This document shows positions 37,299 through 50,290 of a stretch of 64,000 nucleotides of DNA, one piece after another (position 1 is the stretch's first letter; every line of letters starts with the position of its first letter). The translations under genes and the position numbers were made by a program. Below the pieces are notes generated by a model. The model was not told where the DNA came from. It ran no database searches and was given only the letters and a program-made list of their open reading frames with translations. The DNA is from Dirofilaria immitis (taxonomy: Eukaryota > Nematoda > Chromadorea > Rhabditida > Onchocercidae). The stretch is from assembly GCA_024305405.1 (NCBI GenBank), contig JAKNDB010000097.1, positions 55,001 to 119,000 of the forward strand. The letters are read 5' to 3'.

Positions 37299-37301
<3 letters not shown>
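37113..37301 (+). pseudogene. Decayed fragment of 18S rRNA (3' region)
   Basis: The segment follows the 3' part of nuclear small-subunit rRNA in order: CGCTACACTGAAGGAATCA, then the CCCTTTGAAAATCCTCCGT region, then AACGAGGAATTCCTAGTAAG, then GCTCACGTTGATTACATCCC, and finally CCTTTGTACACACCGCC. It stops within the universal CCGCCCGTCGC stretch, which reads CCGCCTATCGCC here. Most differences from the eukaryotic consensus are G to A or C to T, as expected for an unselected copy drifting towards AT. Both ends abut (AT)n runs. A working rRNA gene would be conserved and part of a full repeat unit, so this is a buried fragment. Confidence 0.93.

Positions 37302-37331
<30 letters not shown>
37302..37331. 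repeat. (AT)n run right of the 18S fragment
   Basis: Pure AT run that begins directly after the truncated rRNA sequence. Confidence 0.9.
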
Positions 37332-37336
<5 letters not shown>

Positions 37337-38880
37337 TCTTATATTAAATACAATTTGAATAAATTAAATAATTTGATTTCGAATATTTAAAATTCATTAG
37401 AAAAAATGAAATTTCAAATATAATTTATATCTTTAAATATATAATTTTATATTATCAAATTTTTAATTTATAAATGTTTTTCAATTTCCTAAATTTATAG
37501 GCTAAATATTTGCAATTATAAGCTAAACAATCAACAATTGTTAATCGCATTATCAAATCAGTTCATAAAACTAAGTTATTAACAGAATAAATTGTTAATA
37601 CAAAACAATCCTAAATTTTGCATAATTTAGATAGATATGTATGAAAACGAATTGTGTAGGTATGCGAATTTAAGCGATAAACTAAATGACGTAAGTATCG
37701 TTTTTCCGAGAGAATTTAGGATAATTATCCAATAATTTTTGTTATATTATATCAGTATTCATAAATTTTCCTATATCTGATATGATAATGATATGACAAA
37801 ATGTATTATCAGTATTTGATAAATATCTAACAAAAGATATTTCTAACAAATTCTATACGAAATTTCAAACTTCACACTAAATATTTTAAATTTAAACGTA
37901 CCTTAAATTCGAAATTTAAAAAATTACTACAAATGAAGAGAGAAAAAAGAAAAGAAAAACAAAAATATCATTTTATAGATTATGTCAAAAATTTGCATAA
38001 ATGAAGGAATTATTATTTGATAATGTTAATAAATGGGTGATAAGAACTGATAGAGAAATATGTAAAATTTTCTGATAGCAAAAAATACAATTTCATTTTT
38101 GGACCATTAAAACATCAGGTTCAGTAGTCTGAAGTGGTGGACGAAGAAGTAGTATTTCAGGATAATGAAAGGCTAGAAGAAGAAAGGGTCATCAACAGAA
38201 CATTAATGACCTTTGCGGATAAAAAAAAAAAGACGGGGTCTGTATATTTGTAGTTTGATATGGAGGAATAGTAGAGAATGAAAGAGAAGAAAACTTGATC
38301 AGTATTGAAAATTTAATCATATAGTATATACTAGCAGAGAAAAACAAAATTCAAACTTAGTCCAATCATTTATCTAAAAATCCGCTGACCTTTGACATTG
38401 CTGCAAATAGTGCAACAGATGCACAACAATATCGACAACAAATTCTGAAATTTCTTTTGCAAATTCTAATTCTAATTGCTATAATAGGAATATTTTCAGA
38501 TTGCTATCTCTAATATAATTGCAATACAGTATGTATTCAACATAGAGAAAGGCAAAATTTGTAATCAATTGAACTGATCGATTGATTGAAAATAGAATTG
38601 GAATGATTAAATGAGAACAATTTTCATAATAACCTGGCTATAATTGGTACTACCAAATAAATAAACGATAGGTTTTAAAATAGTAGGGAAAATTTTTTGG
38701 AAAAAATTTAACTCAAATCGAATTCAAAAGAAAAATCCTTAAATCAAAAATTTCATTCAATTTAAATTTAATTTCATAACGATCAACTTTTTTTTTTTTT
38801 TTTGAAAACTTAATATTGTTTTAAACATATATATAAATAAAAAAATTTATTTTGAAAAAACTAAATTTGATAACAGCCTC

Positions 38881-38930
38881 TTGAGAATGATAAATAATAG
38901 ACTATTTAGTCTATTATTTATCATTCTCAA
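38881..38930. repeat. Perfect 24-bp inverted repeat, 2-nt loop
   Basis: Arms 38881-38904 and 38907-38930 are exact reverse complements (TTGAGAATGATAAATAAT and on) around TT. A run of A residues follows. No target-site duplication is evident. Confidence 0.93.
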
Positions 38931-39599
38931 AAAAAAAAAAAAAAGAAAGAAAAGTTAAGTGTTAGAATAACAAACTTATAATAAACAATCGATTATATGT
39001 CATATCATTTTAAAAATTTTCAAAATTTTCGCCAATATCTTTTTTTTCAGTCTTTTTATTTTTTCAAAACTATTTTAGATATATTTCCTATGAACGATTT
39101 ATACAATTTAAAGTGATGAAAAAATTGTTGTTAGAGTTAATAAAAATTTATTTCAAAAATTATAAATGAATGATTTTTAGGAAATGATAAATTTATCAAT
39201 ATTATCAGCTTGCAAGAATAATCAATATTATCAGATTGGAAGGATAAACAAATAAATCTTAAAAAAAAAAAAAGAAAAACGAAAAACACAACAACAACAA
39301 CAACAGAAATGTTAATTTATTAAATGAGAAAATATATAAGAAATTTTGAAAAATAACTGTTGCAAATTAACGTTCTTTCGAAGCTTTTTCTAATTTTCTT
39401 TTTTTTTTTTTTTAAAAATTGCTCAAACAATAAATTAAATATATACATAATAAATTAAATATATATATAATAATAATTGATTGATTGATGTATATAAAGA
39501 ATTAATTAATTAGCTGTAAAATTGTTGGGAAAAAAAAAAAAAGAAATATCCCTTAGAACGATTTATTCATTCATTTAGTTCATTGAAAATGAAAGGTGA

Positions 39600-39665
39600 G
39601 AGAAATTTTAAAAGGGAGGAAGAAGGGGGCAAAGGGGTAAGAGGGGGAGGGGAGGGGGAGGAAGA
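39600..39665 (+). other. G-rich run with G-quadruplex potential
   Basis: In otherwise AT-rich sequence the plus strand has successive runs of five, four, five, four and five G residues (GGGGGCAAAGGGG, then GAGGGGGAGGGGAGGGGGAG) with loops of one to five bases. Confidence 0.8.
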
Positions 39666-40070
39666 TAGAAGAAAAGTTGACCTCAACCAATACTTCTTAC
39701 TACTTCAATCACCGCGATATTGTTCAGATATTGACTGACAAAATCATAGTATTTGATTCTATCTCTGTTCTTTCTATTCCTAAATAAAAATAATATTCGT
39801 TAAATTTTAAAAACTATTCTATTCCTTATTTATTTATTATATATCTTCAGATATGTTGAAAATATTATTTTGTGAAAAAATTAAAACGCAATTAGATCTT
39901 CAGATACTTTGGTTTTATTTGTTCCATTTTTTTTTTATTTATCAAAATTTAATCATTTTATCACAATTATCACATAGCAATTAATCAATTACTATATAAC
40001 TTATCTCAAAAAAGAATGATATATTCTATTATTATCTTTTTTATAATAATAAATATTTATCGTAAATTAG

Positions 40071-40108
40071 CTTAAATATAATTATTGAAAACAATAATTA
40101 TATTTAAG
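40071..40108. repeat. Perfect 17-bp inverted repeat, AAAA loop
   Basis: CTTAAATATAATTATTG at 40071-40087 and its exact reverse complement at 40092-40108. Confidence 0.9.
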
Positions 40109-40440
40109 TTATTAGCTGTTGATTAGTTAGCTTTTTCTTATTTCAACTTATTCTCAATATGCTAATATAATCTTTTACATAATTTCTTCTTTGCTTATAT
40201 TATTACTAAATTGTTGTAAATAACATTATCATATTGTTAAAAAGAAAAGAAAGAAAAAAAATCTTTTAAATTATTTATCAAATTGAAAAATATTGCTAAT
40301 ATTTAATAGATTAACATATATATATATATATATATATACTTTAAATATACCACTTCCTATTCATAATGATAAAAATAATTTGAAATAATTAAATTAATTT
40401 CCACTATATTTTATTTAAATAAATTCTATTATTTATATAT

Positions 40441-40477
<37 letters not shown>

Positions 40478-40856
40478 CATATAGACATATATAAAGAGTA
40501 AAATAATATTAGCAAGATAGATGGATATTAGATGAAATTTGATCTTCTTAAATTTTCACTATCAATAAAATGAAAAATAAGAAGCTATCATTGAATTATC
40601 ATTCCTTTTATAACGAAAAACGATCAATGAAAAGTTTAAACTTTTACTCTTATCTAGGAAATGAAATGAATAAAAATAAAAATAGCTAATAAATTGATAA
40701 TTGATATAAATCAAAAAATTTGAATAATATATAATAATATTCTAATAAAATCGATCAATCAATCAATCAATTCATTTAATCGATCATTTTTAATACTAAA
40801 AAGAAATGATTAAATAATTTTCTAAAATTCTATTACTTAAATAAATAAATTTTAAT

Positions 40857-40899
<43 letters not shown>

Positions 40900-41242
40900 T
40901 AAATTAAAAAAGAATATCGTATTAGATAGAGATGGAAAAGAAAAAAGAAAGTAATAATAATAAAAATACTAAAATGAATATAATATTAGTCAATTTGAAT
41001 GAACACTTTTGCTTCTATTGTAACTATTCTTTTTTTTTCTTAACTTATTCACTTATTTGCTTAAATACTTGTCATTTATTGAGTGGAGAGAGAGAGAGAG
41101 AGAGAGGAGAGGAGAGGGAAAGAGAGTGTACAGAAGGAGAAAAAAAAGTGTATCTTTTTTAAATGTTATATGTTTTCAATTATATATTAAAATGTTAAAA
41201 TGAAATTTGAAATTTCTAAAACTATTTTCATTCCTATTATTA

Positions 41243-41545
<303 letters not shown>

Positions 41546-42639
41546 TAAATTCAATAAACCTAATTTAATTGTTGTAAAATTGTGTAAGGAAATTCTAATT
41601 CTAATGCTAATGTTTTTTTAATTAGCATTTTTAATAAAAATTTTTAAATGAAATGATTTAGCTAAAAAATGTTATAATTTTTAAACAATTTATTAATATA
41701 TCTATCTTATTTTGCTTATATTTAAATTATATATTTCAATATTATTATATATACCTAATTATAGTAATCAATTTCATAGGAGTATAAATTAGGATGAAAT
41801 ATATAAGGAAATGATGTAATCTATTTTAAGAGTATGTTTATTGTTTAATAATAACAATAAAATTATTTCACTAACATTATTAATCTTTTCTCTTCTTTCT
41901 CTTCTTTCTTTTTTTTTTTACCATTCCCTGTTTTAATTTTAATTTCACTTCTTTACTTCAATAAAATGTGTGTAGTAATAAATCAAAACAAGGCGGGGTT
42001 GTACGCTATACGGTGAAATGGAAAACCCGATATTGTCCTCTTTCCCGAGAAATTGTTTGCTTTATGATGATGGTACGAAGAAGCACATGATCATATATGA
42101 TAACTTTTGCTATTTTTCAATATTAACATTATCATTCATTATCATTATTTATTAGAAAATAATCCGATCAACAAAATATTTATCAGTCTTACCTGTGATA
42201 ATTATCTATTAGCAAAATTTTTAAATAATTATTTAGGAATATGAAGAAAATGAATTAATTATTAAACGATTCATTTTTCTTTTCTTTTCCATCTAATTGC
42301 TTAACTAATTTTATTTGATTATAAAAAGTTTAATTCAATTCAATTTTAATTATCAAAATTAGTACTAAATTAATGATAATAAAGAATGAATAGATAATAT
42401 AAGCAAGCAAAAACATATCATTATAATTAACACTAATATTGCCAGTAAGTAAAGAAGAAAAGATGAATAAACTTTTATACAATTAGGCTAGAAATATTAG
42501 CAATAACTAGCCTAATTAAAAAGCCTAAAATACCCAGGCCAAATGTGCAAGAACCAACATTTCTTTGGCAATATTCGAAAGCTTCTAAACTGGAAACCTT
42601 TGTAGGTGTTAGCAGCTACGACAAGTCAAGATTGAACAA

Positions 42640-42675
42640 AATGAGGGGAGGGAAAGGGAGGGAGAAAGAGAGGTG
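42640..42675 (+). other. G-rich purine run
   Basis: GAGGGGAGGGAAAGGGAGGG and a following AGAAAGAGAGG; four short G runs on the plus strand with G-quadruplex potential, about 150 bases before the CA array. Confidence 0.7.
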
Positions 42676-42814
42676 GTAGTATGCATTTTCAAAACAACAT
42701 ATACGTAGGCGGGGAGAACGAGGGGCGGTTAAAGCAACCAACCATCACTAACACCCTCCCAACACCCTTTCGAACATCGGACGGGACGGACCGGGCACGA
42801 CAGGGCTGCCAAGC

Positions 42815-43035
42815 AATACACATACACACACACACACATACATACACACATACACACATACGTACACACACACGTACACATACACATACACATACACATA
42901 CATACGTATATACACATACACATACACATACACACATACGTATATACACATACACATACATGTCCATATACCATCATACGCAACATATACACACATACAC
43001 ACAGACACATTGTATTCATATATATACGTCCATAT

Positions 43036-43071
<36 letters not shown>

Positions 43072-43330
43072 ACATACTCATCCACATTCATACACATACA
43101 TATTCACATACTCATATACTCGTTACACACATACACGCGTATATATATCTATACAGCACATACACATACATATACACATACATTTATATATACACATACA
43201 CATACCTATATTATACACACTATAAATAAACGAACATACAAATACTATTCATATATACGTTCATATATATTATATATACACCACATACAATATATACTCA
43301 CATACACATCCACACAATCGTAAACACATA
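42815..43330. repeat. ~500-bp compound (CA)n array
   Basis: CACACA blocks alternating with CATACA, TATATACGTA and similar variants. All six frames are partly open as His/Thr or Cys/Val/Tyr low-complexity peptides, none of which is a gene. Confidence 0.95.
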
Positions 43331-43399
43331 CACAGACACACTCACGGATAGATCGAAGTGTATTTGTGTGAACAAATGAACAGGGGTTAGAAGGGGTGA

Positions 43400-43947
43400 C
43401 AGCAGGGGACGACCCGCGGGGCCATCCCATTGCAACAACACTTTACATTAAAATGGCAAACAGGGGAAGAGAGAACCCTCTAACAAATAAATATATTTAT
43501 ATAACCCTTTCCCCGCTCTTTAGCACCCCCTCCTCACCCATTACTATTAGCCAAACTTTCTCCAACTTCCCCGCACCATTTTCGTCATATCCAGTATTTT
43601 TCCCCGCTCTTCCCTTTCCCTTTCACATCACGATTATGCCAACGCTAATATTTTATTTGTTCTCTGAACATTTTCCTCCTCTTCTTCCTCCTCCTCCTCT
43701 TCATCCTCCTCATCCTTCTCCTTCAATTTATTTCTCTTCCTTTATCAACCCTGTTTAGCCCTTCATCACTAGACCTGAAAATTGGAATAGAATATACTTC
43801 ACCCTATACATTCCCTCCCTTACCCTGCAGTCCTCTTCAGCCTATCCGATCATTTGTTGTTATTTGGAGCCAAAGAGCATCATTAGGCCTAGAAATACGT
43901 CACGGCCCTTTCCTTTCTCCTTTTCCCCTTGCTTTACTCTCCTTCAC

Positions 43948-43981
<34 letters not shown>

Positions 43982-43982
43982 G

Positions 43983-44020
<38 letters not shown>

Positions 44021-44600
44021 CTACTAGTACGAAAAACGAGAATTTAGGAATGGATGTATTTCCGGATGCAAGCTACCCCGTCTCTCACCCCTCTCTTCCT
44101 TGATCGATTCGAAAACTGCGCGTAAAAGCTGTTGTCGCAAAACTTCTGCTGTTCACAACAAATACACGCAAAAGATGACGGAGTGAAGTGAAGAGGATCG
44201 ATCTTCAGGCTTCTACTACTCGATCGATGTTACACGCTTCGACTAACTAACTTAGTCGATCTTCAGGCTTCAATTATTCAGGAGAGGGGAGGGGGAGGGG
44301 GGACAACAATCTTTTTGCTTTCAGGCAGAAACGGTCATCTCTTTCCAATTTCTTCCTTCCTTCCTTCCTTCCTTCATTTCTTTCTTCATTCATTCATTCC
44401 ATTTCTCTTCTCTTTACCCTTTTCCTTTCAAAAATTTTCAAATCGTTTCAGTTGCAGGCAAAAAAAAGTACTAATCCATTCCCTACTTATTTCTCATTTT
44501 CCTTCTTCCTTCTAATTCTTCTCCTTCTCCTTCTTCTTCTTCTTCGAATTTTGCTCATCACTACTAAAACATCAACATTTCAAATATAATTTGATTAGGA
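43400..44600. other. Pyrimidine-rich low-complexity interval
   Basis: Plus-strand C/T-rich sequence with CTTCCTCCTCCTCC runs near 43675, a (CAT)n repeat at 43940-44015, a TTCC run near 44361, and a G-rich run at 44281-44303 (GGAGAGGGGAGGGGGAGGGG). GC content is visibly higher than in flanking DNA. The phrase CGATCTTCAGGCTTC occurs twice (44199 and 44256). Open frames here are low-complexity. Confidence 0.75.
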
Positions 44601-45090
44601 CTATCATATAGTAGCACTTTTACCTATGAGATAACTCTCATATAGTGTTCCTATTTTATCAGGATATAGGAGTCCTATTTCCCACGATATAGCAATCCAT
44701 TTCTCCAGAATATAGCGGTTCTACGCCTTAAAAATATAACGCTCCTATCTGTTAAAAACATAGCGTCCTACCTATCAAAAACATAGCGGTCTTATTTCCC
44801 AGGATATCGCGGTCCTACCTCTTAAAAATATAGCAGTCCTATCTCTCCAGGATATAGCGGTCCCATTTTTAAAATTATAGCGATCCATTTTTAAAATTAT
44901 GGCGGTCCCATTTCTTCAGATTATAGCGGTCCTACTTAAAAATATGGTGGTCCTATTTCGCCGCAATATAGCGGTCATATTTCTTCAGGATACGGCGGTC
45001 CTAATTTTTCAAAATATAGTGGTCTTATTTTTTTCAAAATATATCAGTCTTATTTCTTCAGGTTATAGCGGTCCTATTTCATCGAAATTA
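44600..45090. repeat. Degenerate ~25-bp repeat
   Basis: About twenty diverged copies of a unit such as AATATAGCGGTCCTATTTCT. An 82-codon plus-strand frame runs through part of it, with the peptide itself repetitive (IAV-L patterns), so I regard it as a repeat and not a gene. Confidence 0.85.
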
Positions 45091-45212
45091 TTTGTAACAA
45101 AAATAAGGGAATCGGACAATATCGCACAACATGTATCAATAGCATAATAATGATAATAAAAAATAAATAAGTAGGACTTACAGAAGCAAGTTTAGCTGAG
45201 AATTGTTGATAG

Positions 45213-45283
45213 ATGCCATCAAAAGGAGAAAATGCTTCAGATGAGTTTTCAGATTATTCGGATTTCGATGATTACCGTGCCAT
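45213..45283 (+). CDS. Possible orphan first exon
   Basis: An ATG at 45213 opens an acidic peptide beginning MPSKGENASDEFSDYSDFDD and continuing through YRAMRN to a possible donor GTAAAC. A TTTAG splice site lies about 15 bases before the ATG, as in trans-spliced genes. Composition is non-repetitive and unlike the surrounding DNA. No continuing exon was found downstream. On the opposite strand the same stretch shows an open piece ending at a consensus donor (TCTGTAAGTCC, about 45176-45186), so the coding strand, if any, is undecided. Confidence 0.25.
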
Positions 45284-45299
45284 GCGCAATGTAAACAGG

Positions 45300-47780
45300 C
45301 TATCTTATAAACTGAATCACCTATAAAATATGTGATCATTTAATTTCCCTTCAACAAGATAGAATTATGTAAGAAACTGTTAACTTCTGATTGATTGAAA
45401 ATTAAGTATCATCTAATCAATTTGAATACATTGTGGAATGATTAATTATAATTATAATTAATAATATCAACGTAATGAAATCATTCATGGATGGCTAATT
45501 CTAACGCAATATTTACATAGCCTGTCTTCGGAAAATTAAACAAAAAGTCTTGCTTGTATGAATAGATAATACATGCATTGCGTAATATGGGCTGTAGATG
45601 ATTTGTTACTCTGAAGGACCTCAATTTTTGGCGGAGAATGGTTATCGCATTGATATTATTTATACTAAGTTTGATACTAATCTACTAATTCCGATAATCA
45701 GGAATGCGGGTAATAAAATTAAGGCGTTTGTGGGAGTTTTAAGTTAATATTCTAAACTATTTTTCCTAATGAATTTCTTAATCAAATAAATTTTGATCAG
45801 TAATTAAAATCTTGATCAGTTTATAAGTGAAAGTATTAATTGAGATTTAATTCAATCTACAATATCACCATTATCATAGTATCGTTAGATACTATAACGA
45901 AGAATGTTATAATACACTTAGCATTCCTGATTTCTCCTTCTTAAGAAACAGTAATTTCCAACCGTAAAACATTGATGAAACTGATTCCTTTATTAATCAT
46001 ACTGATGAAAAGAAGAGATTGCCACATATACTTTGATTCATTGAAATCGTATAAGTTTTTATGAAAATCTTAGAGAAAACAAATGAATTAAATGATCACA
46101 TATTTCTTCCTTCACAACTATTTTTACTCATTAAAGCCAAAATGTACGAAATAATTTTGCAGAAAGCTAATAAACGTTAATTATTCATAACAATTATATT
46201 TTTACTATCATCAAAGTATCCAGGAAATATGGTTCTTAGAAATTGGTTTATAACTTTGGTTTTATTAATCAATTTTTGCTATTGAAGCATATTTTGGATT
46301 CGAATTTTAGAAGAAGAGAAATAAAAAAATTTCGCAAGTATTTTCATTATTTACATTTTATAATTCTTAATTTTACATTTCTTAAAATTTGCCATAAATC
46401 GTATATACTTCTAATTTTCCTTACCTTCTTATGATATTATCATATCTTTTCCGTTATATAACGTTTACATATATACGTTGTGAATTCATAGTTAATAAAA
46501 AAGATGTATCATTACACGTACGTGAATCATAATTGATTGAAAAGAATATATTATTGCATGTATGAACCATAAATAATGGAAAATATTGTATCATTATACG
46601 TACGTGATAATTTTAGTTTAAAATATACTCCAAAAATGAATGGTTAAATAATCTATTAAAAATGCAATAATACCTATTTAATATATACAAATATATCTAT
46701 TTCATATGTAAATTTATACTCGTTAAATAAAGAAGCTTTAAGTATTTTTAAGCTACGTAACGTTTTACGTGAAGAATTGATCGTCACCGTTATCTAATTC
46801 CCATACAGTTAATTAGGAAAATACTGAAAAGTTAGAAAAAAATCTTAAAACTTTTTTAAATTGATACAATATTTATCAGAAGAAAACTTGACGTAATTGA
46901 TTTCGTCTATATAATTCAATATTGAAATTGTGAAACATTTTCATAACTTTTAATAAAATTATAAAACCATTCCTAATAAAAGTTATAGTTTAATATTTAA
47001 ATAAAATTTATTATTTTTGTCAATCATTATCATTTACTATCTTATATCATTATTATCATTTATATGGCTAATTTTAAATTGATAAAAATGCTTAAAAATT
47101 GATCATCTAACTCCTTTTCTTTTTTCTTAACAAATAAAGATTTATGCAATCATTAGACTTTCTCTAAAAAAAAAAAAAAAATAATTTCAATTAAAATTAG
47201 CAATAAATTATCAATTCGAAAAAGATTTATCACTTTCATACCTACTCTTATGCATTTATCATTTTTGTATGCCCTTTAAAATATATTCCAATCATTATCA
47301 TTTACTCTCTTATATCATTATTATCATTGAAAATTTTCAGTGATGATAAAAATCAACGAAATCATTTCATTATGTTTTAGAAAAAAAAAAAATTATTAGA
47401 AAAGATAAAGGAAATTTTGTCAATTTTATAAATTTCTACAATAATTAATATATCGGTAAAGATGAAGAATATTTTTATAAATGATAAATTTCTATTTATC
47501 ATTTATAAAACATTTTTTAATAATAATATTTTTAAAAAATATTTTTAACCCATTAAACAATATTATTGTACAATATTAAATGAAATAAATAATGCATTGA
47601 AAGAAAGAGAAGTTTTAATAATTTGATAAATTATAAAAATTCAAATATATAGCAAAAAAATTTTTAAAAAAATATAAATTTAAATTTATATTTTTTTATT
47701 CTTAGCCTATTCTATTTATTTTCTTATTTATTTTATCATTTTTCTTTTCTTTCTTTTTTTTTTTTGAATGTTTTCAAAAG
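45300..47780. other. Intergenic, nothing recognised
   Basis: AT-rich single-copy-looking sequence with short open frames only. The most complex part, around 45590-45710, has no match I recognise on either strand. Confidence 0.6.
47473..47510. repeat. 16-bp inverted repeat, short loop
   Basis: TTTTATAAATGATAAA at 47473-47488 and its exact reverse complement at 47495-47510. Confidence 0.85.
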
Positions 47781-47789
47781 TTTTTAGAT

Positions 47790-48035
47790 TTGAAGCGTAA
47801 CTTATTCAATTTCTCATCGTTCCGAATTATGTACACAATGAGATCTTGTACATTTTGTTCGATCCATGAAAATTTGACGCAGGCTATTTGAATTTCGCGC
47901 CAAATAATACCCAATTTCACAGCAGATCTCCAAGGTGAACAGTCTCTAAGCGATGGAATAAATAGATGTAGGGAAGGGAGATTGGCAAATTGAGTCTGTA
48001 ATTTTGAAATGAGAATTGGCTCTAAGCACTGGACC
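47790..48035 (+). pseudogene. Decayed fragment of 28S rRNA (central region)
   Basis: Landmarks of nuclear large-subunit rRNA appear in order: CCATGAAAATTTG, TTTCGCGCC, AATACCCAATTTCACAGCAG, ATCTCCAAGGTGAACAGTCT, AGATGTAGGGAAGGGAG, TTGGCAAATTGAGTCTGTAA, and GAGAATTGGCTCTAAG. In the intact gene these surround the stretch AGGTCTCCAAGGTGAACAGC. Differences are mostly towards A and T, and small insertions are present, so it is not a working rRNA. The left edge is uncertain because the upstream part is more diverged. The right edge may extend to about 48070. Confidence 0.9.
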
Positions 48036-49321
48036 TATCGGACTCTAATGTTGAGGTGAATACGCTTTAATCCATTTGGTGTAACAATGGTGAAGATACT
48101 AAATAGAGATTACAAGTCAAAAATATATCGGCAAAGTTTAAATGATGAGAATGATGATATTGAAAAAAAATGCTGATAGAGTATTGATGATGATAATGAA
48201 AGTGATGATGATGATGATGATGATGATATGGTGGGAATGATAATAATGATAAGATGCTGATGGAAGTGATAATGATTGTAATAGTTTGGTGAATTACGTT
48301 AGAATATGACAGAAATAAACTTAAATCAATGAGAAAAGTCATTATTTCTTATCTAATTGAGTGTTAATAATTTCACTTTTAGTTTGAATTGATCAATTAT
48401 AATTAAATCATATATTTTCAATTAATGTTTTTATGGAAATTTTCAAAAAAAGAAAAGACTAAATAAATTTACTAGCTCTTACTCAGTTTTTATTAAAATT
48501 AGATTCTCATTTGGAATCTGAATTCCTTATTTAAAGTGTTCATTTTATACTAAGCTTAATCCTCAATTTTAAAATAATACAAAATTGCTAGCTGTCATTA
48601 TCATTCATCCCGATAATACTTCCTTCAGTTATCTAATCATCTTTGTCAAAAACTTTTCTGACAAGTTAGCCAAGAGCTTTCCCTCCTGATTATAAAACGA
48701 AATGCCTTTTTTCTATCACGAAAAAGCAATGAGATGAAATCGCAAAACATTATCTTTAAGCAGTGTGATAAAATAGCAAAGATTATTTTTGTGAAAGTTG
48801 GGGAAGAAAAAGAAATTGTGAATAGCGGAAACTGAACGATAAATTTTAAAGAAATAGTACACATATAGACTACAAATATTATCTAAGTTTGGCAGCAGAA
48901 AAATTAAATAAGAGATGATTTATGTGGGAAAGAAAAGTTTTCATAGAAAATAAATTTAGCAGTTTACTTGGCTTTCCGAAATTCTTAAAAAGTTCTAAAC
49001 AGGATGTGATTTCTTCCTATCAACATTTTTTATCCATTCAGTTGAAAAGTTTTGCTTACTGCTGAAATATTGATCATACCGTATGCATTGATTGTTGTTC
49101 TAAAAATTTTTTCCTTATTTTAATATCTAATATTTATTTCTTGCTTTCTTTCAACTAACTGATTTTTGCAAGATGCATTACATTGCATGCATGCAGTGGA
49201 ATCATAAGAAATATAAAATTATTATAGCTCGCAATATCTATCACCACTACTATCACCACTATCATTATCGTACTATATCCATTCCCTTACTTATAGCTAT
49301 CACCATTATCATTATTTTGTA

Positions 49322-49377
49322 AAATGAATCCTACATGCATATATATGCAGTCTAATAAATGCATGTAGGATTCATTT
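49322..49377. repeat. 19-bp inverted repeat, 18-nt loop
   Basis: AAATGAATCCTACATGCAT at 49322-49340 and its exact reverse complement at 49359-49377. Confidence 0.9.
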
Positions 49378-49989
49378 GCAAAATCAAATCTTTACTGTAC
49401 CTCAAGTGAATTTATAGCAATAATTATTTGCGATAAAAGTTTTGCAGTGATTGCATTTTCCTTCAGAATCAACTAATTATTTGATTCGGAAATTAATTAA
49501 TTATTGATTCATTATTATGAAACAATTTATGTTGCAAAATGAAAAGACCAATCTGAAAGATGAAATTTTGAAAATTTTCAAATTTGATAAACTAAAAGAT
49601 AATAAGCTGTTAGATAATTAACAAATCTTCTATCACTCCCGATATGCAACGTGTTGTAATGTTTCCAAAAAATTTGGAATTAATTTTTGGAAATTTTTGT
49701 TGTATGAAAATGGTTCATTGAAACGTTAAAAAAATTAAGTTTTGATCACTAAGAAATATTAATGTTTTTTTCTGATTCATTCTATCCGTATTGAATTATA
49801 TTAAAATATTTATAAAAATATGTTCGAGAACAAACAATCGATCAATAATGAAGTAACGAGTTTTTCGAATTAAATGTCCTAAGATGTGTCTGAAATAAAT
49901 TTTGCAACACTTTCAAGTAGTAGTAATTGAAATTTTCAAAAACTATTCAAACTCATTTTACCAATCAAACAATCAATAGAATTTCTAAT

Positions 49990-50290
49990 TTCAGGATAAC
50001 AAGTGTGAAAAAATAAGTTAGTAGTAAATTTATGTAAAATGAACAGATTGTGTAGAATTAAGTTTATATCGTAAAACTTTACAGAATTACAGTTATACTG
50101 CAAATCAAAGTTATACTGTAAACATTGCATAGAATTAAAGTTGTATCGATTAGCATTCTAAAGAATTAAAGTTACATCGTAAAAATTTACAAATTAGAGT
50201 CATACTATGAATTAAAGTTATACTGTAAACAGAGTATAGAATTGAATTTATACTGTAAAAATTTGCAGAATTAGAGTTGTACTGTAATGA
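49990..50290. repeat. Degenerate ~30-bp repeat
   Basis: About nine diverged copies of GAATTAAAGTTATACTGTAA with variable spacers. Confidence 0.75.

Noticed and set aside
42681..43229. 182-codon His/Thr/Tyr-rich frame and three opposing Cys/Val-rich frames
   Set aside because: All are translations of the CA-type microsatellite; no start context, splice signals or family resemblance.
43864..44103. 79-codon frame with a His run
   Set aside because: The His run is the CAT repeat and the flanks are low-complexity pyrimidine sequence.
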